Assembly: GCF_012927265.1 (NCBI RefSeq)
Contig: NZ_JABBGF010000001.1
Location: 1,300,502-1,364,501, forward strand
Reading direction: 5' to 3'
Length of the DNA: 64,000 nt
From: Chryseobacterium cheonjiense
GTDB taxonomy: Bacteria; Bacteroidota; Bacteroidia; Flavobacteriales; Weeksellaceae
The notes below the pieces were generated by a model that was not told the origin of the DNA, did not search any database, and was given only the letters and a program-made list of their open reading frames with translations. Made by a program: the position numbers and the translations under genes. Each line of letters starts with the position of its first letter. Within the stretch, counting starts at the first letter, position 1. Shown in pieces: positions 17,062 to 26,225 of the stretch.

Positions 17062-17098
17062 TAAAAAAATAAAGTGCCGTTATTGAATAACGGCACTT
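17062..17098 (-). terminator. Intrinsic terminator overlapping the DUF4249 stop codon
   Basis: The stem AAGTGCCGTTATT/AATAACGGCACTT (17072-17098) is followed on the minus strand by a T-rich tract (17061-17071). The 5' arm encodes the last codons (LSAVIQ) of the DUF4249 gene and the stop lies inside the hairpin. Confidence 0.75.
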
Positions 17099-17886
17099 AA
17101 CTTTTCTGAGGTGTGAGCGGAAAAATATCCCAGTGCACCATTGCTGATATTGCTGGGTGGATTTGCCGGTGTTATTCCGCCTCCGGGGCCGCTGCCGGAA
17201 AGCTGAAGCAGGGCAGAGTAGAAGGTGTACACATTTTGATCGATGCACTGCATCTCCACATAAATAATATCTCCCTTCACCACTTTTATATCTCCCGGAT
17301 CGCTGTCGTCATTAGGAAGCAGTAGTGGTCTCTGATTAGGCAATCCATTATTTACATTATCAGAAAACTCCGAGAAGAATTTCTTAGGATTATTGTTTAC
17401 GGTAAAACTAAAAAGATAGCGGTTTCCCAACGCCGGAGGATCTGTAAAAACTGGAAGAAGCGTATAGCTTGTTTCACCTGCCACTACAAAAGAATCCTGC
17501 TGCAGTCCCTCGAAAGCAACCGGTAGAGGCATGGTGCTTTGCGCAATATATTCCTTTCCTTCCGCTTTTACATTTAAGGTGTATATTCTTCCCGGTTCGC
17601 CGGTAATTGTTGATGTTTTATAATTTCCATTACCTATGTACTGCAATACTTCAGAATGTCCCGCGTTATCATTCAATGTTACCTGTGCGCCTTCTACGGC
17701 AGGATACTCGTTGGCAGATGTAAAAGAAACCGATTTCGTGATTTTCACAATATAAGGTCCTGCCTTGTCGGTGATGTTGCCTTCGATTACAATTTTTCCG
17801 CTTTCATTTTCAAGTTCAAGATCAATTTCTTTTTCACATGAAGCTGTTATTGTAAGAGCTGCTATAATTAAAAATATTTTTTTCAT
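17080..17886 (-). CDS. DUF4249 lipoprotein, partner of the TonB receptor
   Basis: A 268-residue outer-membrane lipoprotein. The signal peptide ends at lipobox TASC (Cys17). The mature start CEKEIDLELENESGKIVIEGNITDK is the DUF4249 hallmark. The rest is beta-sandwich-like, with YPAVEGAQVTLND and a second domain from about 130 carrying LLPVFTDPPALGNRYLFSFTVN. Members are found almost always directly behind a TonB-dependent receptor and probably act as its surface-exposed substrate-binding or docking lipoprotein. It follows the receptor gene by two bases. Substrate unknown. Confidence 0.8.
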   Translation of the reverse strand: MKKIFLIIAALTITASCEKEIDLELENESGKIVIEGNITDKAGPYIVKITKSVSFTSANEYPAVEGAQVTLNDNAGHSEVLQYIGNGNYKTSTITGEPGRIYTLNVKAEGKEYIAQSTMPLPVAFEGLQQDSFVVAGETSYTLLPVFTDPPALGNRYLFSFTVNNNPKKFFSEFSDNVNNGLPNQRPLLLPNDDSDPGDIKVVKGDIIYVEMQCIDQNVYTFYSALLQLSGSGPGGGITPANPPSNISNGALGYFSAHTSEKLSAVIQ

Positions 17887-17888
17887 GA

Positions 17889-20228
17889 TTAAAACTTAAA
17901 ATTGTAAGTGATATTAGGAACCCATCGGAACAGGGAAGTCTGTACGGCTCTTGTTGTTCCCGGATTGTCAGGATTGTCTTCGAAATTGATAGTATAGGCA
18001 TTTTCGCGTCCATATACATTATAAATACCAAATGACCACGACCCTTTGAAACGCCCGTTTCCTGTTGGCTCATAGGTAGCATTCAGATCCATTCTGTGGT
18101 AGGCCGGCATCCTGTCTGCATTTCTGCTGCTGTATTGAAACACAGTCTGACCGTTTAATTCATACTTTCCTGTAGGGAAAGTCACTGCATTACCGGTGCT
18201 GTAAAGAAACAATCCGGAAAAAGACCATTTTGGATTGAGCTGGTAAGTTGCTACTAACGAAAGATCATGTGTTTTGTCCATTCTTGCGTTGTACCATTCG
18301 TTGTCATTGATTCCGTCAATTTTTCTTTCTGTTTTCGAGAGGGTATAAGAAATCCATCCGGTAAGCTTTCCGCTTTTCTTTTTGGCGATAATTTCAAGCC
18401 CGTAAGCTCTTCCTTTACCGAACAAGAGTTCGCTTTCCACATCTGCTGCCGTATCAAAAGTAATCTGCGCTCCATTCTTATAATCGATCTGGTTCTGCAT
18501 CGATTTGTAATATACTTCAGTATTAATTTCATAATTATTATTGCTGAAGTTTCTGCTGTAGCCGATGCTTACCTGGTCAGCGATTTCCGGCTTTACGGTA
18601 TAGCTGCTTCCGAGCCATTGGTCCGTAGGATTTCCGCTTCCGCTGTTGCTGAGTAAATGCAGATTTTGTGTATTTCTGGAATAACCTCCTTTTATGCTGC
18701 TGACTTCATTAATGCGGTAATTGGCCGTAATTCTCGGTTCGGGATTTACATACGTTTTTCCGAATTTTCCTTTTTCGAGAAATTCGGAATCGGTAAGAAC
18801 TCCATTTTCATAGGTATTAAATGTATCGCCTCCTAAAACGCTGAACAAAGAAAGCCTTATGCCATAATTTACGGTAAAACTTTCACTTACTTTATAATCG
18901 TCGTTGATGTAAAAAGCATTTTCCCATGAATATCTCGGATTTCTCGGAAAACTGCTTACGCTCGTTCCTGAAGCACTGCTTGGTGTAATTGTATGATAAA
19001 TAGACTGAAGACCGAACTTTACCGAATGGTTATTTCCAGCAAACCATGTGAAATCCTGTTTCAGATTCCAGTCTTCAATCTTGGAAGATAAACCAAATGT
19101 GTTGTTATTGCTGCTTAAGCTTACATTATAATTGTAATTGCTGAATATAAAAGAGGTATTGGAAAACAATTTACTGCTGATGATGCTGTTCCATCGCAGA
19201 GTAGCGGTTGTATTTCCCCAGTCTGTCGCAAACGTATCGCCTAACCCCAAAACATCCCTTCCAAAGTATCCGGATAAATAAAGCCTGTTGTTCTCATTGA
19301 TCTGATAATTGGCTTTTAAATTTAAATCATAAAAATAAAGCTTGCTGTCTTTGAAATCATCGGTTGCTTTTAGAAAAACATCCGCATAGGTTCTTCTTCC
19401 CGAAACAATAAATGAAGATTTTTCCTTTTGAATAGGTCCTTCGACACTCAGTCTGCTGCTGATAAGCCCCAGTCCTCCGTTTACATTATATTCTTTGTTG
19501 TTTCCGTCCTTCATTTTCACATCAAGTACGGAAGAAAGACGACCACCGTATTGCGCAGGACTGTTGCCTTTAATAATGCTCGCATCTTTCAGCGCATCAC
19601 TGTTAAAGGTGCTGAAAAAACCAAGCAGGTGAGAAGCATTGTATACCGCTGCTTCATCAAGCAGGATAAGGTTCTGGTCTGTGGCTCCTCCCCGAACGCT
19701 GAATCCGCTGCTGCCTTCTCCGTTGCTTTTTATGCCCGGTAAAAGCTGGATGGTTTTCATAATATCTTTTTCACCAAAAAGAACAGGCAGTTTTTCAATG
19801 TTTTTAATGCTTAATGTTTCCGTTCCCATTTGGGCAGAGGTAAGATTTTTATCCTTTCTCACTCCTGAGATCACCACTTCATCAATTTTAGCTGTTCTTT
19901 CTTCCTCTTCTCCTCCCTGGGCGAGCTGAAGATCCTGTTTTAGATTATCTTCAACAGCAATGCTCTGCCGGAAATCTTTAAAGCCGGGATTTGAAATGAC
20001 TAAATGATACGTGCCTTTGGGAAGTGACAGAGAATAAAACCCGTAATCATTGGATACCACAGAAATAGTGGGATCTTCGGCTACTCTTACCGTAACCCCA
20101 ATCATTAATTCTCCGTTTCTGATATCTTTGATGGTGCCGCTTACCGAAAATTTCTGCTGTGCAAAAACAGCCGTACTGAAGCAGATTGCTGCTACGGTAG
20201 TGGCAATTTTAAAGGATAATATCTGCAT
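17889..20228 (-). CDS. TonB-dependent receptor with carboxypeptidase-regulatory-like N-terminal domain
   Basis: A 779-residue outer-membrane active transporter. Signal peptide 1-23 (ends FAQQ). A beta-sandwich domain (about 25-110) of the CarboxypepD-regulatory type contains KGTYHLVISNPGFKDF. The plug (about 120-235) contains KIDEVVISGVRKDKN, GFSVRGGATDQNLILLDEAAVYN and QYGGRLSSVLDVKMKDGN. The 22-stranded barrel ends with the aromatic strand WVPNITYNFKF. It works with TonB-ExbBD to import a large or scarce substrate captured with the DUF4249 lipoprotein. There is no N-terminal sigma-regulator (STN) domain. It is first gene of a two-gene operon. Substrate cannot be deduced. Confidence 0.85.
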   Translation of the reverse strand: MQILSFKIATTVAAICFSTAVFAQQKFSVSGTIKDIRNGELMIGVTVRVAEDPTISVVSNDYGFYSLSLPKGTYHLVISNPGFKDFRQSIAVEDNLKQDLQLAQGGEEEERTAKIDEVVISGVRKDKNLTSAQMGTETLSIKNIEKLPVLFGEKDIMKTIQLLPGIKSNGEGSSGFSVRGGATDQNLILLDEAAVYNASHLLGFFSTFNSDALKDASIIKGNSPAQYGGRLSSVLDVKMKDGNNKEYNVNGGLGLISSRLSVEGPIQKEKSSFIVSGRRTYADVFLKATDDFKDSKLYFYDLNLKANYQINENNRLYLSGYFGRDVLGLGDTFATDWGNTTATLRWNSIISSKLFSNTSFIFSNYNYNVSLSSNNNTFGLSSKIEDWNLKQDFTWFAGNNHSVKFGLQSIYHTITPSSASGTSVSSFPRNPRYSWENAFYINDDYKVSESFTVNYGIRLSLFSVLGGDTFNTYENGVLTDSEFLEKGKFGKTYVNPEPRITANYRINEVSSIKGGYSRNTQNLHLLSNSGSGNPTDQWLGSSYTVKPEIADQVSIGYSRNFSNNNYEINTEVYYKSMQNQIDYKNGAQITFDTAADVESELLFGKGRAYGLEIIAKKKSGKLTGWISYTLSKTERKIDGINDNEWYNARMDKTHDLSLVATYQLNPKWSFSGLFLYSTGNAVTFPTGKYELNGQTVFQYSSRNADRMPAYHRMDLNATYEPTGNGRFKGSWSFGIYNVYGRENAYTINFEDNPDNPGTTRAVQTSLFRWVPNITYNFKF

Positions 20229-20296
20229 TCTGGTTTGTTTGATTGAGAATTTTATATACCATATTAAAGTGGCTAAAATTACAATTTTTATAGATA

Positions 20297-20304
20297 CAAA
20301 TCTA
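20297..20304 (-). promoter_or_regulatory. -7 element of the TonB receptor operon
   Basis: TAGATTTG on the minus strand (TAnnTTTG type), about 69 bases upstream of the receptor ATG. No clear -33 TTG was seen. Confidence 0.45.
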
Positions 20305-20653
20305 CGAACAGGTTCTATTATTGTTTAAGGTTAATAACATAAACAGTATTATGAATCCTACTAAAAAAAGGGAGAGTATTTTCATAACAATTATGATTTG
20401 ATGATCAATTATAGGCGAAACACTTTTTGTAAATGGAATTTATTTATGATTAATAGTTTTTTAATATTTATATTGATATAATTTAAAAATGTCGATTTTA
20501 TTGAGTTAATTATATTATATGAAAGGTTGTTTTGAATATTTCCATATTGCTGATTTTTCTTTAAATTACAATTTCTTCATCATTATTTTTTTCATCATTA
20601 GCATTTGCGTAATTTTATTCTCTGTATAACAGAATTTATATAATATCAATACA
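20305..20653. other. AT-rich divergent spacer
   Basis: About 350 bases between the TonB receptor and gnd. It must hold the gnd promoter, but no convincing TAnnTTTG element was found (TAGCATTTG near 20598 has one base too many). No RNA structure was recognised. Confidence 0.35.
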
Positions 20654-22072
20654 ATGGAAGGATATAATTATGGGATGATCGGTCTCGGAGTGATGGGAAG
20701 AAATCTTCTCTACAACATTGCCGACAACGGATTCTCGGTGGCAGGTTTTGATCTCGATGAAGAGAAGGTAAAACAGCTGCACAGCGATGCAACTTCAGAA
20801 ATGAAAATCAAAGGAACAGGCTCTCTGGCAGAATTCGTGGAAGCATTGGAAGCTCCAAGGAAAATCATTCTTATGGTTCCTGCAGGAAAGCCGGTAGATG
20901 CCGTTCTGGAAAATATTTCACCCTTATTAAGCAAAGGAGACATCGTGATTGATGCCGGTAATTCCTACTTTAAAGATACCGACAGACGTATTTCCGGGAT
21001 GGCTTCAAAAGGTCTTCATTTTATGGGAATTGGTGTTTCCGGAGGTGAAAAAGGAGCCAGAAAAGGACCAAGTATCATGCCTGGCGGAGACTCTGAAGCG
21101 TTCAGCCTTCTGAAACCTATGCTTGAATCTATTGCGGCTAAAGTAGAGGGTGAAGCTTGTACCGCTTATATGGGAAAAGGTTCAGCCGGAAACTATGTAA
21201 AAATGGTTCACAACGGTATCGAATATGCGATCATGCAGCTGATCAGCGAAGCCTATGATCTTCTGAAAAGAGGAGTCGATCTTTCTAATGATGAACTTTA
21301 TGAAGTATTCAGAGAATGGAATAATGGTGAAATGAATTCATTCCTAATCGAGATTACCAGAGATATTTTTAAACAGAAAGATTCTCTTGGCAACAGTGAT
21401 CTTTTAGATCAGATTCTGGATAAAGCCGGTGCAAAAGGAACCGGAAAGTGGACTTCAGAACAGGCTATGGAAATAGGCGTTTCTATCCCGACCATTGATA
21501 TCGCGGTGACGTCAAGAATTTTATCCGCCTATAAAGATGAAAGAATCCAGGCTTCAGAACTCTATGCTGATAAAGAAATAATTACTCCGGAAGACAAGGA
21601 GCTGTTCATCCGCGAAGTGGGAGAGGCACTTTACCTTTCCACACTGATCAGCTATGCGCAGGGGCTGGCTTTGCTCATTAAAGCTTCTGAAGAATACGAT
21701 TTCGGAATTCCATTGAAGGATGTCGTAAAAATCTGGAGAGGCGGGTGCATCATCCGGTCATTGCTTCTCGAAAAATTCTATGCGGCCTACACACAAAATC
21801 CCGAATTGACCAATATTTTACTGGATAAGGATATATCAGAATTGGTAAAATCTAAAATAAAATCTCTCCGCAAGACTGCTGCATTTGCCGTTACAAACGG
21901 AATTCCAAGTCTTGGCCTTCAGACGGCATTAGGATATTTTGATGCGTATACAACGAAATCACTGCCTGTAAATCTTATTCAGGCACAACGAGATTATTTC
22001 GGCGCACATACCTATCAGAGAATTGATAGAGAAGGAGTTTTCCACACCGTTTGGAACAGTACAAATCAATAA
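20654..22072 (+). CDS. gnd: 6-phosphogluconate dehydrogenase, decarboxylating
   Basis: A 472-residue cytosolic enzyme converting 6-phosphogluconate to ribulose 5-phosphate and CO2 with NADP. The N-terminal Rossmann motif is MIGLGVMGRNLLYNIADNG (residues 8-26). Substrate-site blocks are IDAGNSYFKDTDRR (about 99-112), MGIGVSGGEKGARKGPSIMPGG and KMVHNGIEYA with the catalytic Lys and Asn. The C-terminal helical dimer domain contains IWRGGCIIRSLLLEKF. Full normal length. It is the first gene of a gnd-zwf-pgl operon, so the whole oxidative pentose phosphate branch is transcribed together. Confidence 0.95.
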   Translation: MEGYNYGMIGLGVMGRNLLYNIADNGFSVAGFDLDEEKVKQLHSDATSEMKIKGTGSLAEFVEALEAPRKIILMVPAGKPVDAVLENISPLLSKGDIVIDAGNSYFKDTDRRISGMASKGLHFMGIGVSGGEKGARKGPSIMPGGDSEAFSLLKPMLESIAAKVEGEACTAYMGKGSAGNYVKMVHNGIEYAIMQLISEAYDLLKRGVDLSNDELYEVFREWNNGEMNSFLIEITRDIFKQKDSLGNSDLLDQILDKAGAKGTGKWTSEQAMEIGVSIPTIDIAVTSRILSAYKDERIQASELYADKEIITPEDKELFIREVGEALYLSTLISYAQGLALLIKASEEYDFGIPLKDVVKIWRGGCIIRSLLLEKFYAAYTQNPELTNILLDKDISELVKSKIKSLRKTAAFAVTNGIPSLGLQTALGYFDAYTTKSLPVNLIQAQRDYFGAHTYQRIDREGVFHTVWNSTNQ

Positions 22073-22083
22073 ATTTCGGGAAA

Positions 22084-23565
22084 ATGAATGAAAATAAAAT
22101 CCTGAGGCCCACTACGATTATTATTTTTGGTGCCACAGGCGATCTTGCAAAAAGAAAACTTTTTCCGGCGTTTTATAATTTATATATAGACGGAAGAATG
22201 CCTAAAGGGTTTAATATCCTTGCTTTGGGAAGGGCAGACAATACGGATGAATATTTTAAAAATTACGTTAAAGAAAATCTTGAGAGCTTTTCAAGGAAAA
22301 AACTGACTCCGGAAGACTGGGCCGGTTTTCAGGCGCATATTATGTATTTCAGACACCAGCTGGATCAGGAAAGTTCTTATACAGATTTGCAGCAGAAGCT
22401 TAATGATTTCGACACCATTTACGGGACGAGGGCCAACCGCTTATTCTATCTTTCCATAGGACCAAATTTCATCTCCACGATCTCTAATCATATTAAAAAC
22501 AGCGCACTTGCTTCCGATCCTAAAAAAGACAGGATTATTATCGAGAAACCATTCGGGCACGATAAACAGTCGGCTATCGAACTCAATAAACTCCTCTCCG
22601 AAACATTTGAAGAAGAACAGATTTACAGAATCGATCATTATTTAGGAAAAGAAACCGTACAGAATATTCTGGCTTTCAGATTCGGAAATTCTATTTTTGA
22701 ACCGCTTTGGGATCACAAGCATATAGAATCTGTACAGATTACCGTTGCAGAAGAAGTGGGGGTAGAGACAAGAGGAAGCTTTTATGAACAGACGGGAGCA
22801 TTACGTGATATGATCCAGAATCATTTGCTCCAGATTCTCTGCATGGTAGCGATGGAACCTCCCGCAACTTTAGAATCCGGTGAGATCAGAGACCGTAAAG
22901 TGGATGTTCTGAAATCAATCCGCAGAATTCCCGCCGATAAGGTAGACCATTATGCCGTGAGAGGGCAGTACGGAAAGAATACCATCAATGGCTTTGAAGC
23001 AAAAGGCTATCGTCAGGAAAACGGGATTGCACCGGATTCCAATACGGAAACTTTTGCGGCAGTAAAGTTTTATCTTGACAATGAACGTTGGGATGGTGTT
23101 CCTTTTTATGTACGTACCGGAAAAAAAATGAAGGAAAAGCATTCTTACATTACCATTCAGTTCAAACCGCTTCCGAATTCCACTTTTTCAGATACACAGC
23201 ACCATCTTGCGGCTAACAGGCTTGTTATTAATATACAACCATTAATGGATATCAGACTGCAATTCATGGCCAAAAAGCCGGGACTTACCCTTTCACTTGA
23301 GCCGGTAGAAATGATCTTCGACTATTTCGTGTGTCAGGAAGATACTCCGGAAGCATATGAAACTTTATTGCTGGACGCCCTTTTGGGTGATCTTACCCTA
23401 TTCATGCGTTCCGACCAGGTAGAAGAAGCATGGGATGTGGTAAAAACAATACAGGAAGCATGGGAAAACAATAAAGACGCTTCTTTCCCGAATTACAAAG
23501 CAGGAAGCTGGGGTCCCGATGAAAGCTTTACGCTGGTGGAAAGACAGGGCGATAAATGGTGGTAA
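22084..23565 (+). CDS. zwf: Glucose-6-phosphate 1-dehydrogenase
   Basis: A 493-residue enzyme oxidising glucose 6-phosphate to 6-phosphogluconolactone. The start MNENKIL at 22084 is chosen over one 11 codons upstream because it avoids overlap with gnd and has GGGAAA just before it. It has the coenzyme motif FGATGDLAKRKLFPA (about 15-29) and the active-site RIDHYLGKE with the substrate Lys and base His (about 182-190). Also present are IEKPFGHD and the late VPFYVRTGKKM strand. It lies 11 bases after gnd and 15 before pgl. NADP is expected but not provable. Confidence 0.95.
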   Translation: MNENKILRPTTIIIFGATGDLAKRKLFPAFYNLYIDGRMPKGFNILALGRADNTDEYFKNYVKENLESFSRKKLTPEDWAGFQAHIMYFRHQLDQESSYTDLQQKLNDFDTIYGTRANRLFYLSIGPNFISTISNHIKNSALASDPKKDRIIIEKPFGHDKQSAIELNKLLSETFEEEQIYRIDHYLGKETVQNILAFRFGNSIFEPLWDHKHIESVQITVAEEVGVETRGSFYEQTGALRDMIQNHLLQILCMVAMEPPATLESGEIRDRKVDVLKSIRRIPADKVDHYAVRGQYGKNTINGFEAKGYRQENGIAPDSNTETFAAVKFYLDNERWDGVPFYVRTGKKMKEKHSYITIQFKPLPNSTFSDTQHHLAANRLVINIQPLMDIRLQFMAKKPGLTLSLEPVEMIFDYFVCQEDTPEAYETLLLDALLGDLTLFMRSDQVEEAWDVVKTIQEAWENNKDASFPNYKAGSWGPDESFTLVERQGDKWW

Positions 23566-23580
23566 ATTAAATAAAGCAAA

Positions 23581-24291
23581 ATGAATATCAGAATATTTGA
23601 CGATTTAGAAACATTATATAAGGAAGCAGCCGAAATGTTTGCTGCCCTCTCTGTAAAATCAATACAGGAAAAAGGGCGTTTTGCCGTTGCATTAAGCGGG
23701 GGATCTTCCCCTAAAGCCATTTTTAAATTACTGGCAACCGATGAATACGCAGGAATTGAATGGAATAAAATCTATTTTTTTTGGGTTGATGAAAGATGGG
23801 TACCTTTAAACGATGAAAAAAGCAATGCAAAAATGACTTTTGACACGCTTTTGAATAAGGCTCCTGTGAATAAAGACCATATTTTCCCAATGTACAAAGA
23901 TGATGTTCTTCCTGAAGACTATGCGAAAGAATATGAATCTTATATCCGCACTATTCTCGGTGATGAAGGTATTTTTGATTTTATTCTCCTAGGAATGGGA
24001 GATGACGGTCATACAGCATCACTTTTCCCCGGAGAAGAAATCCTTCATGAAAAAGAAAAATGGGTGTCTGCCTATTACCTGAAATCCCAGGAAATGTACA
24101 GAATTACCCTTACAGAGCCGATAATCAACAAAGCTGAAAATATCCTGGCTGTTGCCTTCGGTGAGTCTAAAAAACATGCATTGAATGAAATCCTGAACGG
24201 AGAATACCAACCGGAATTATACCCGATGCAGCTCATCGAGAAAAAGGAAAATTTCCTGTTTTTTACAGATCATAAAGCCATGGGAAAATAG
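23581..24291 (+). CDS. pgl: 6-phosphogluconolactonase (DevB type)
   Basis: A 236-residue enzyme hydrolysing 6-phosphogluconolactone, the middle step between Zwf and Gnd. DevB/SOL-family motifs appear in order: FAVALSGGSSPKAIFKLLA (about 35-53), IYFFWVDERWVPL (about 64-76) and LGMGDDGHTASLFPG (about 138-152), with the catalytic His in GHTASLFP. It is the last gene of the operon, followed 20 bases later by a strong terminator. Confidence 0.93.
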   Translation: MNIRIFDDLETLYKEAAEMFAALSVKSIQEKGRFAVALSGGSSPKAIFKLLATDEYAGIEWNKIYFFWVDERWVPLNDEKSNAKMTFDTLLNKAPVNKDHIFPMYKDDVLPEDYAKEYESYIRTILGDEGIFDFILLGMGDDGHTASLFPGEEILHEKEKWVSAYYLKSQEMYRITLTEPIINKAENILAVAFGESKKHALNEILNGEYQPELYPMQLIEKKENFLFFTDHKAMGK

Positions 24292-24311
24292 ATCAAGAAA
24301 ATATATAATTC

Positions 24312-24340
24312 ATCCTGCAGAACTTTCTGCAGGATTTTTT
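24312..24340 (+). terminator. Intrinsic terminator of gnd-zwf-pgl
   Basis: The stem ATCCTGCAGAA/TTCTGCAGGAT (24312-24322 and 24325-24335) is followed by a run of six T. It lies 21 bases past the pgl stop. Confidence 0.85.
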
Positions 24341-24420
24341 ATGTTTATTAAAAAAATACATTTTGAAGATATATGATCCTTTCCTTGGCTATTACGATCT
24401 TTGACAAGTATAAGATTACA

Positions 24421-24629
24421 TTCTTGCGAGGTAAAGTTAAGTTCTTGCGATGAAGAATTACTTTTTTGTAATGAAGATTTGCATTCTTGTGATCATTACT
24501 TACATTCTTGCGATGTTAGGATAGATTCTTGTGATGAAGAACTACTTTCTTGCGATGTAGATTGTATTCTTTTGATGTAAAAGAACATTGGAGCGATATG
24601 GAGTTATATTCATGCAATGTGAAATATGG
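24421..24629. repeat. Non-coding tandem array, ten units of 21 bp
   Basis: Ten consecutive imperfect units begin at 24421, 24442, 24463, 24484, 24505, 24526, 24547, 24567, 24588 and 24609; nine are 21 bp and one is 20. The consensus is TTCTTGCGATGAAGA followed by six variable bases, often ending TAC. Central units match best and both ends fade. Stop codons occur in every plus frame, so it is not protein-coding. The array ends about 44 bases upstream of the -7 element of the export operon. The 21-bp period equals two helical turns, so a protein binding each unit would line up on one DNA face. No spacers, so not CRISPR. Confidence 0.85.
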
Positions 24630-24672
24630 TTTTTTAACACTTTAACATATCCTAAATGTGGTACTTTTTCAT

Positions 24673-24680
24673 TAAATTTG
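24673..24680 (+). promoter_or_regulatory. -7 element of the export operon
   Basis: TAAATTTG (TAnnTTTG) lies 40 bases upstream of the TolC-like ATG and just downstream of the 21-bp repeat array. There is no clear TTG at the -33 position, which would fit an activator-dependent promoter. Confidence 0.5.
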
Positions 24681-24720
24681 TTAGAGTACTGAAAAATACC
24701 AAACACCATCCACAAATGTT

Positions 24721-26151
24721 ATGAGCATAAAGAAAATCTCTGTGTCGCTTTTTCTGATGCTTTCAGCAAAAATTTTCTGTCAGCAGTTTTCTTTACAATA
24801 TTGCATTGAAAAAGCACAGCAAAACAACGCTGTCGTAAAGCTCGCCGAGCAGTCGCTTGAAACCAGGCAGAAACTGCTGGCTTCAAGTAAAAACAACGGA
24901 CTTCCCAAGCTTGACCTTCTGGCAGGTTATAATTATATCGGTGAACCGCTCAGGGTGAATCTGCAGCAGGTAAAAGATGGTGTTGTGGAAGGTTCTGCCA
25001 ACCAGGCGGTATATTCGGCTAATACGGTTTATCAGCAGATTACGGGCAATCCGCTTTCACAGCAGGTACAGAATGTTATTTATCAGACTTCAAAAGATAT
25101 TATCAGTGCAGTATATCCCAACTACAATCCTGAAATTACTAAGCAAAGTTATTTCCTGGCTGGGCTGGTCATAAGACAGCCGATTTATCTCGGAGGAAAG
25201 TTGAAATCGTCCCGGAGACTTTCCGAGGAACAGGTGAAAAGCGGCGAAGCCAATCTTGAGTCTTCGAAAGATCTTACGGCATACAATATTGCTTTACAAT
25301 ACATTCAGGTGATGTACCTGAATTCAATGATTGATAAACAGAAGAGCAGTCTCGAATCTCTGCAGAAGAATGAAGCTTATGCAGGAAACCTTCTCAAAGC
25401 AGAAATTATTCCGCCATATCAGAAGAATTGGGCAGATATTGCCAGAATGCAAGGCGAAACCAATCTGAAAAGTTTAACCACGGAAAAGGAAAATGCTCTG
25501 TTTATTTTAAAAGATATGATGGGCTTACCTCTTGATGAGCCGGTGGAAATTGATCAAAAATTGAATGAATCTGCTGAAGCTCCTGCTTTTTCATCAGCAA
25601 CAGATAATGCAGACCTTAAACTTCTTCAGAGTAAAAAAGCAGAAGCGGAAACCGGAGTCGATATTACAAAATCACTTTCAAGACCTAATGTATTCGCTAT
25701 CGGCAATGTTCAGTTCTTCAGAAAAGATCTTCCCGTTATTACCCCGCCCTGGCTGATAGGACTTGAACTGCAATGGACTCTTTTTGATCCTGAAAGACGT
25801 TCAAAGAATCTTGCCTCGCAGTCTCTGGTCAAAGAAGCTGATTTGCTCATCGAGCAGAAACAGAAATCGGTAAACCTCGCTACGAAAATAGCGGAAAATA
25901 AACTGATCAGCCTAAAACAGCAAAGCAAAACGCTGGACACATCCCGAAAGCAGGCATATGAAACAACAGCTATGATAACGAAGAGAATGGAAAACAGCCT
26001 TTCTTCCGTAAAAGATGTCAATGACGCCTTGCAGCTGCAGTATGAGACCGAAAAACTTTATTACACGTCACTTGTGGCGTACCAGACTGCTTTGGCAACT
26101 TATTTTTATATCACAGGGAATCCGGAGAATATTACCACTTATATCCCCTGA
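24721..26151 (+). CDS. TolC-family outer-membrane efflux protein
   Basis: A 476-residue outer-membrane channel. Signal peptide 1-20 (ends IFCQQ). Two outer-membrane-efflux repeats follow, the first opening FSLQYCIEKAQQNNAVVKLAEQSLETRQKLL and the second near 290-460 with LDTSRKQAYETTAMITKRMENSLSSVKDVNDALQLQYE, the long helical hairpins of TolC trimers. The loop around residues 80-130 (Gln/Tyr-rich, PLSQQVQNVIYQTS) is longer than in E. coli TolC. It is first gene of an operon with a HlyD-type adaptor and two ABC-2 permeases and would form the exit duct of that pump. Confidence 0.88.
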   Translation: MSIKKISVSLFLMLSAKIFCQQFSLQYCIEKAQQNNAVVKLAEQSLETRQKLLASSKNNGLPKLDLLAGYNYIGEPLRVNLQQVKDGVVEGSANQAVYSANTVYQQITGNPLSQQVQNVIYQTSKDIISAVYPNYNPEITKQSYFLAGLVIRQPIYLGGKLKSSRRLSEEQVKSGEANLESSKDLTAYNIALQYIQVMYLNSMIDKQKSSLESLQKNEAYAGNLLKAEIIPPYQKNWADIARMQGETNLKSLTTEKENALFILKDMMGLPLDEPVEIDQKLNESAEAPAFSSATDNADLKLLQSKKAEAETGVDITKSLSRPNVFAIGNVQFFRKDLPVITPPWLIGLELQWTLFDPERRSKNLASQSLVKEADLLIEQKQKSVNLATKIAENKLISLKQQSKTLDTSRKQAYETTAMITKRMENSLSSVKDVNDALQLQYETEKLYYTSLVAYQTALATYFYITGNPENITTYIP

Positions 26152-26225
26152 TCATAATTTTATGCCAACTGATTATAACTATTATAAATAAATTAACCGG
26201 ATAAGATCCGAAGCACAATCAACAG

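Noticed and set aside
24421..24629. CRISPR array
   Set aside because: The units are contiguous, have no unique spacers, are only 21 bp long and diverge gradually; no cas genes are near.
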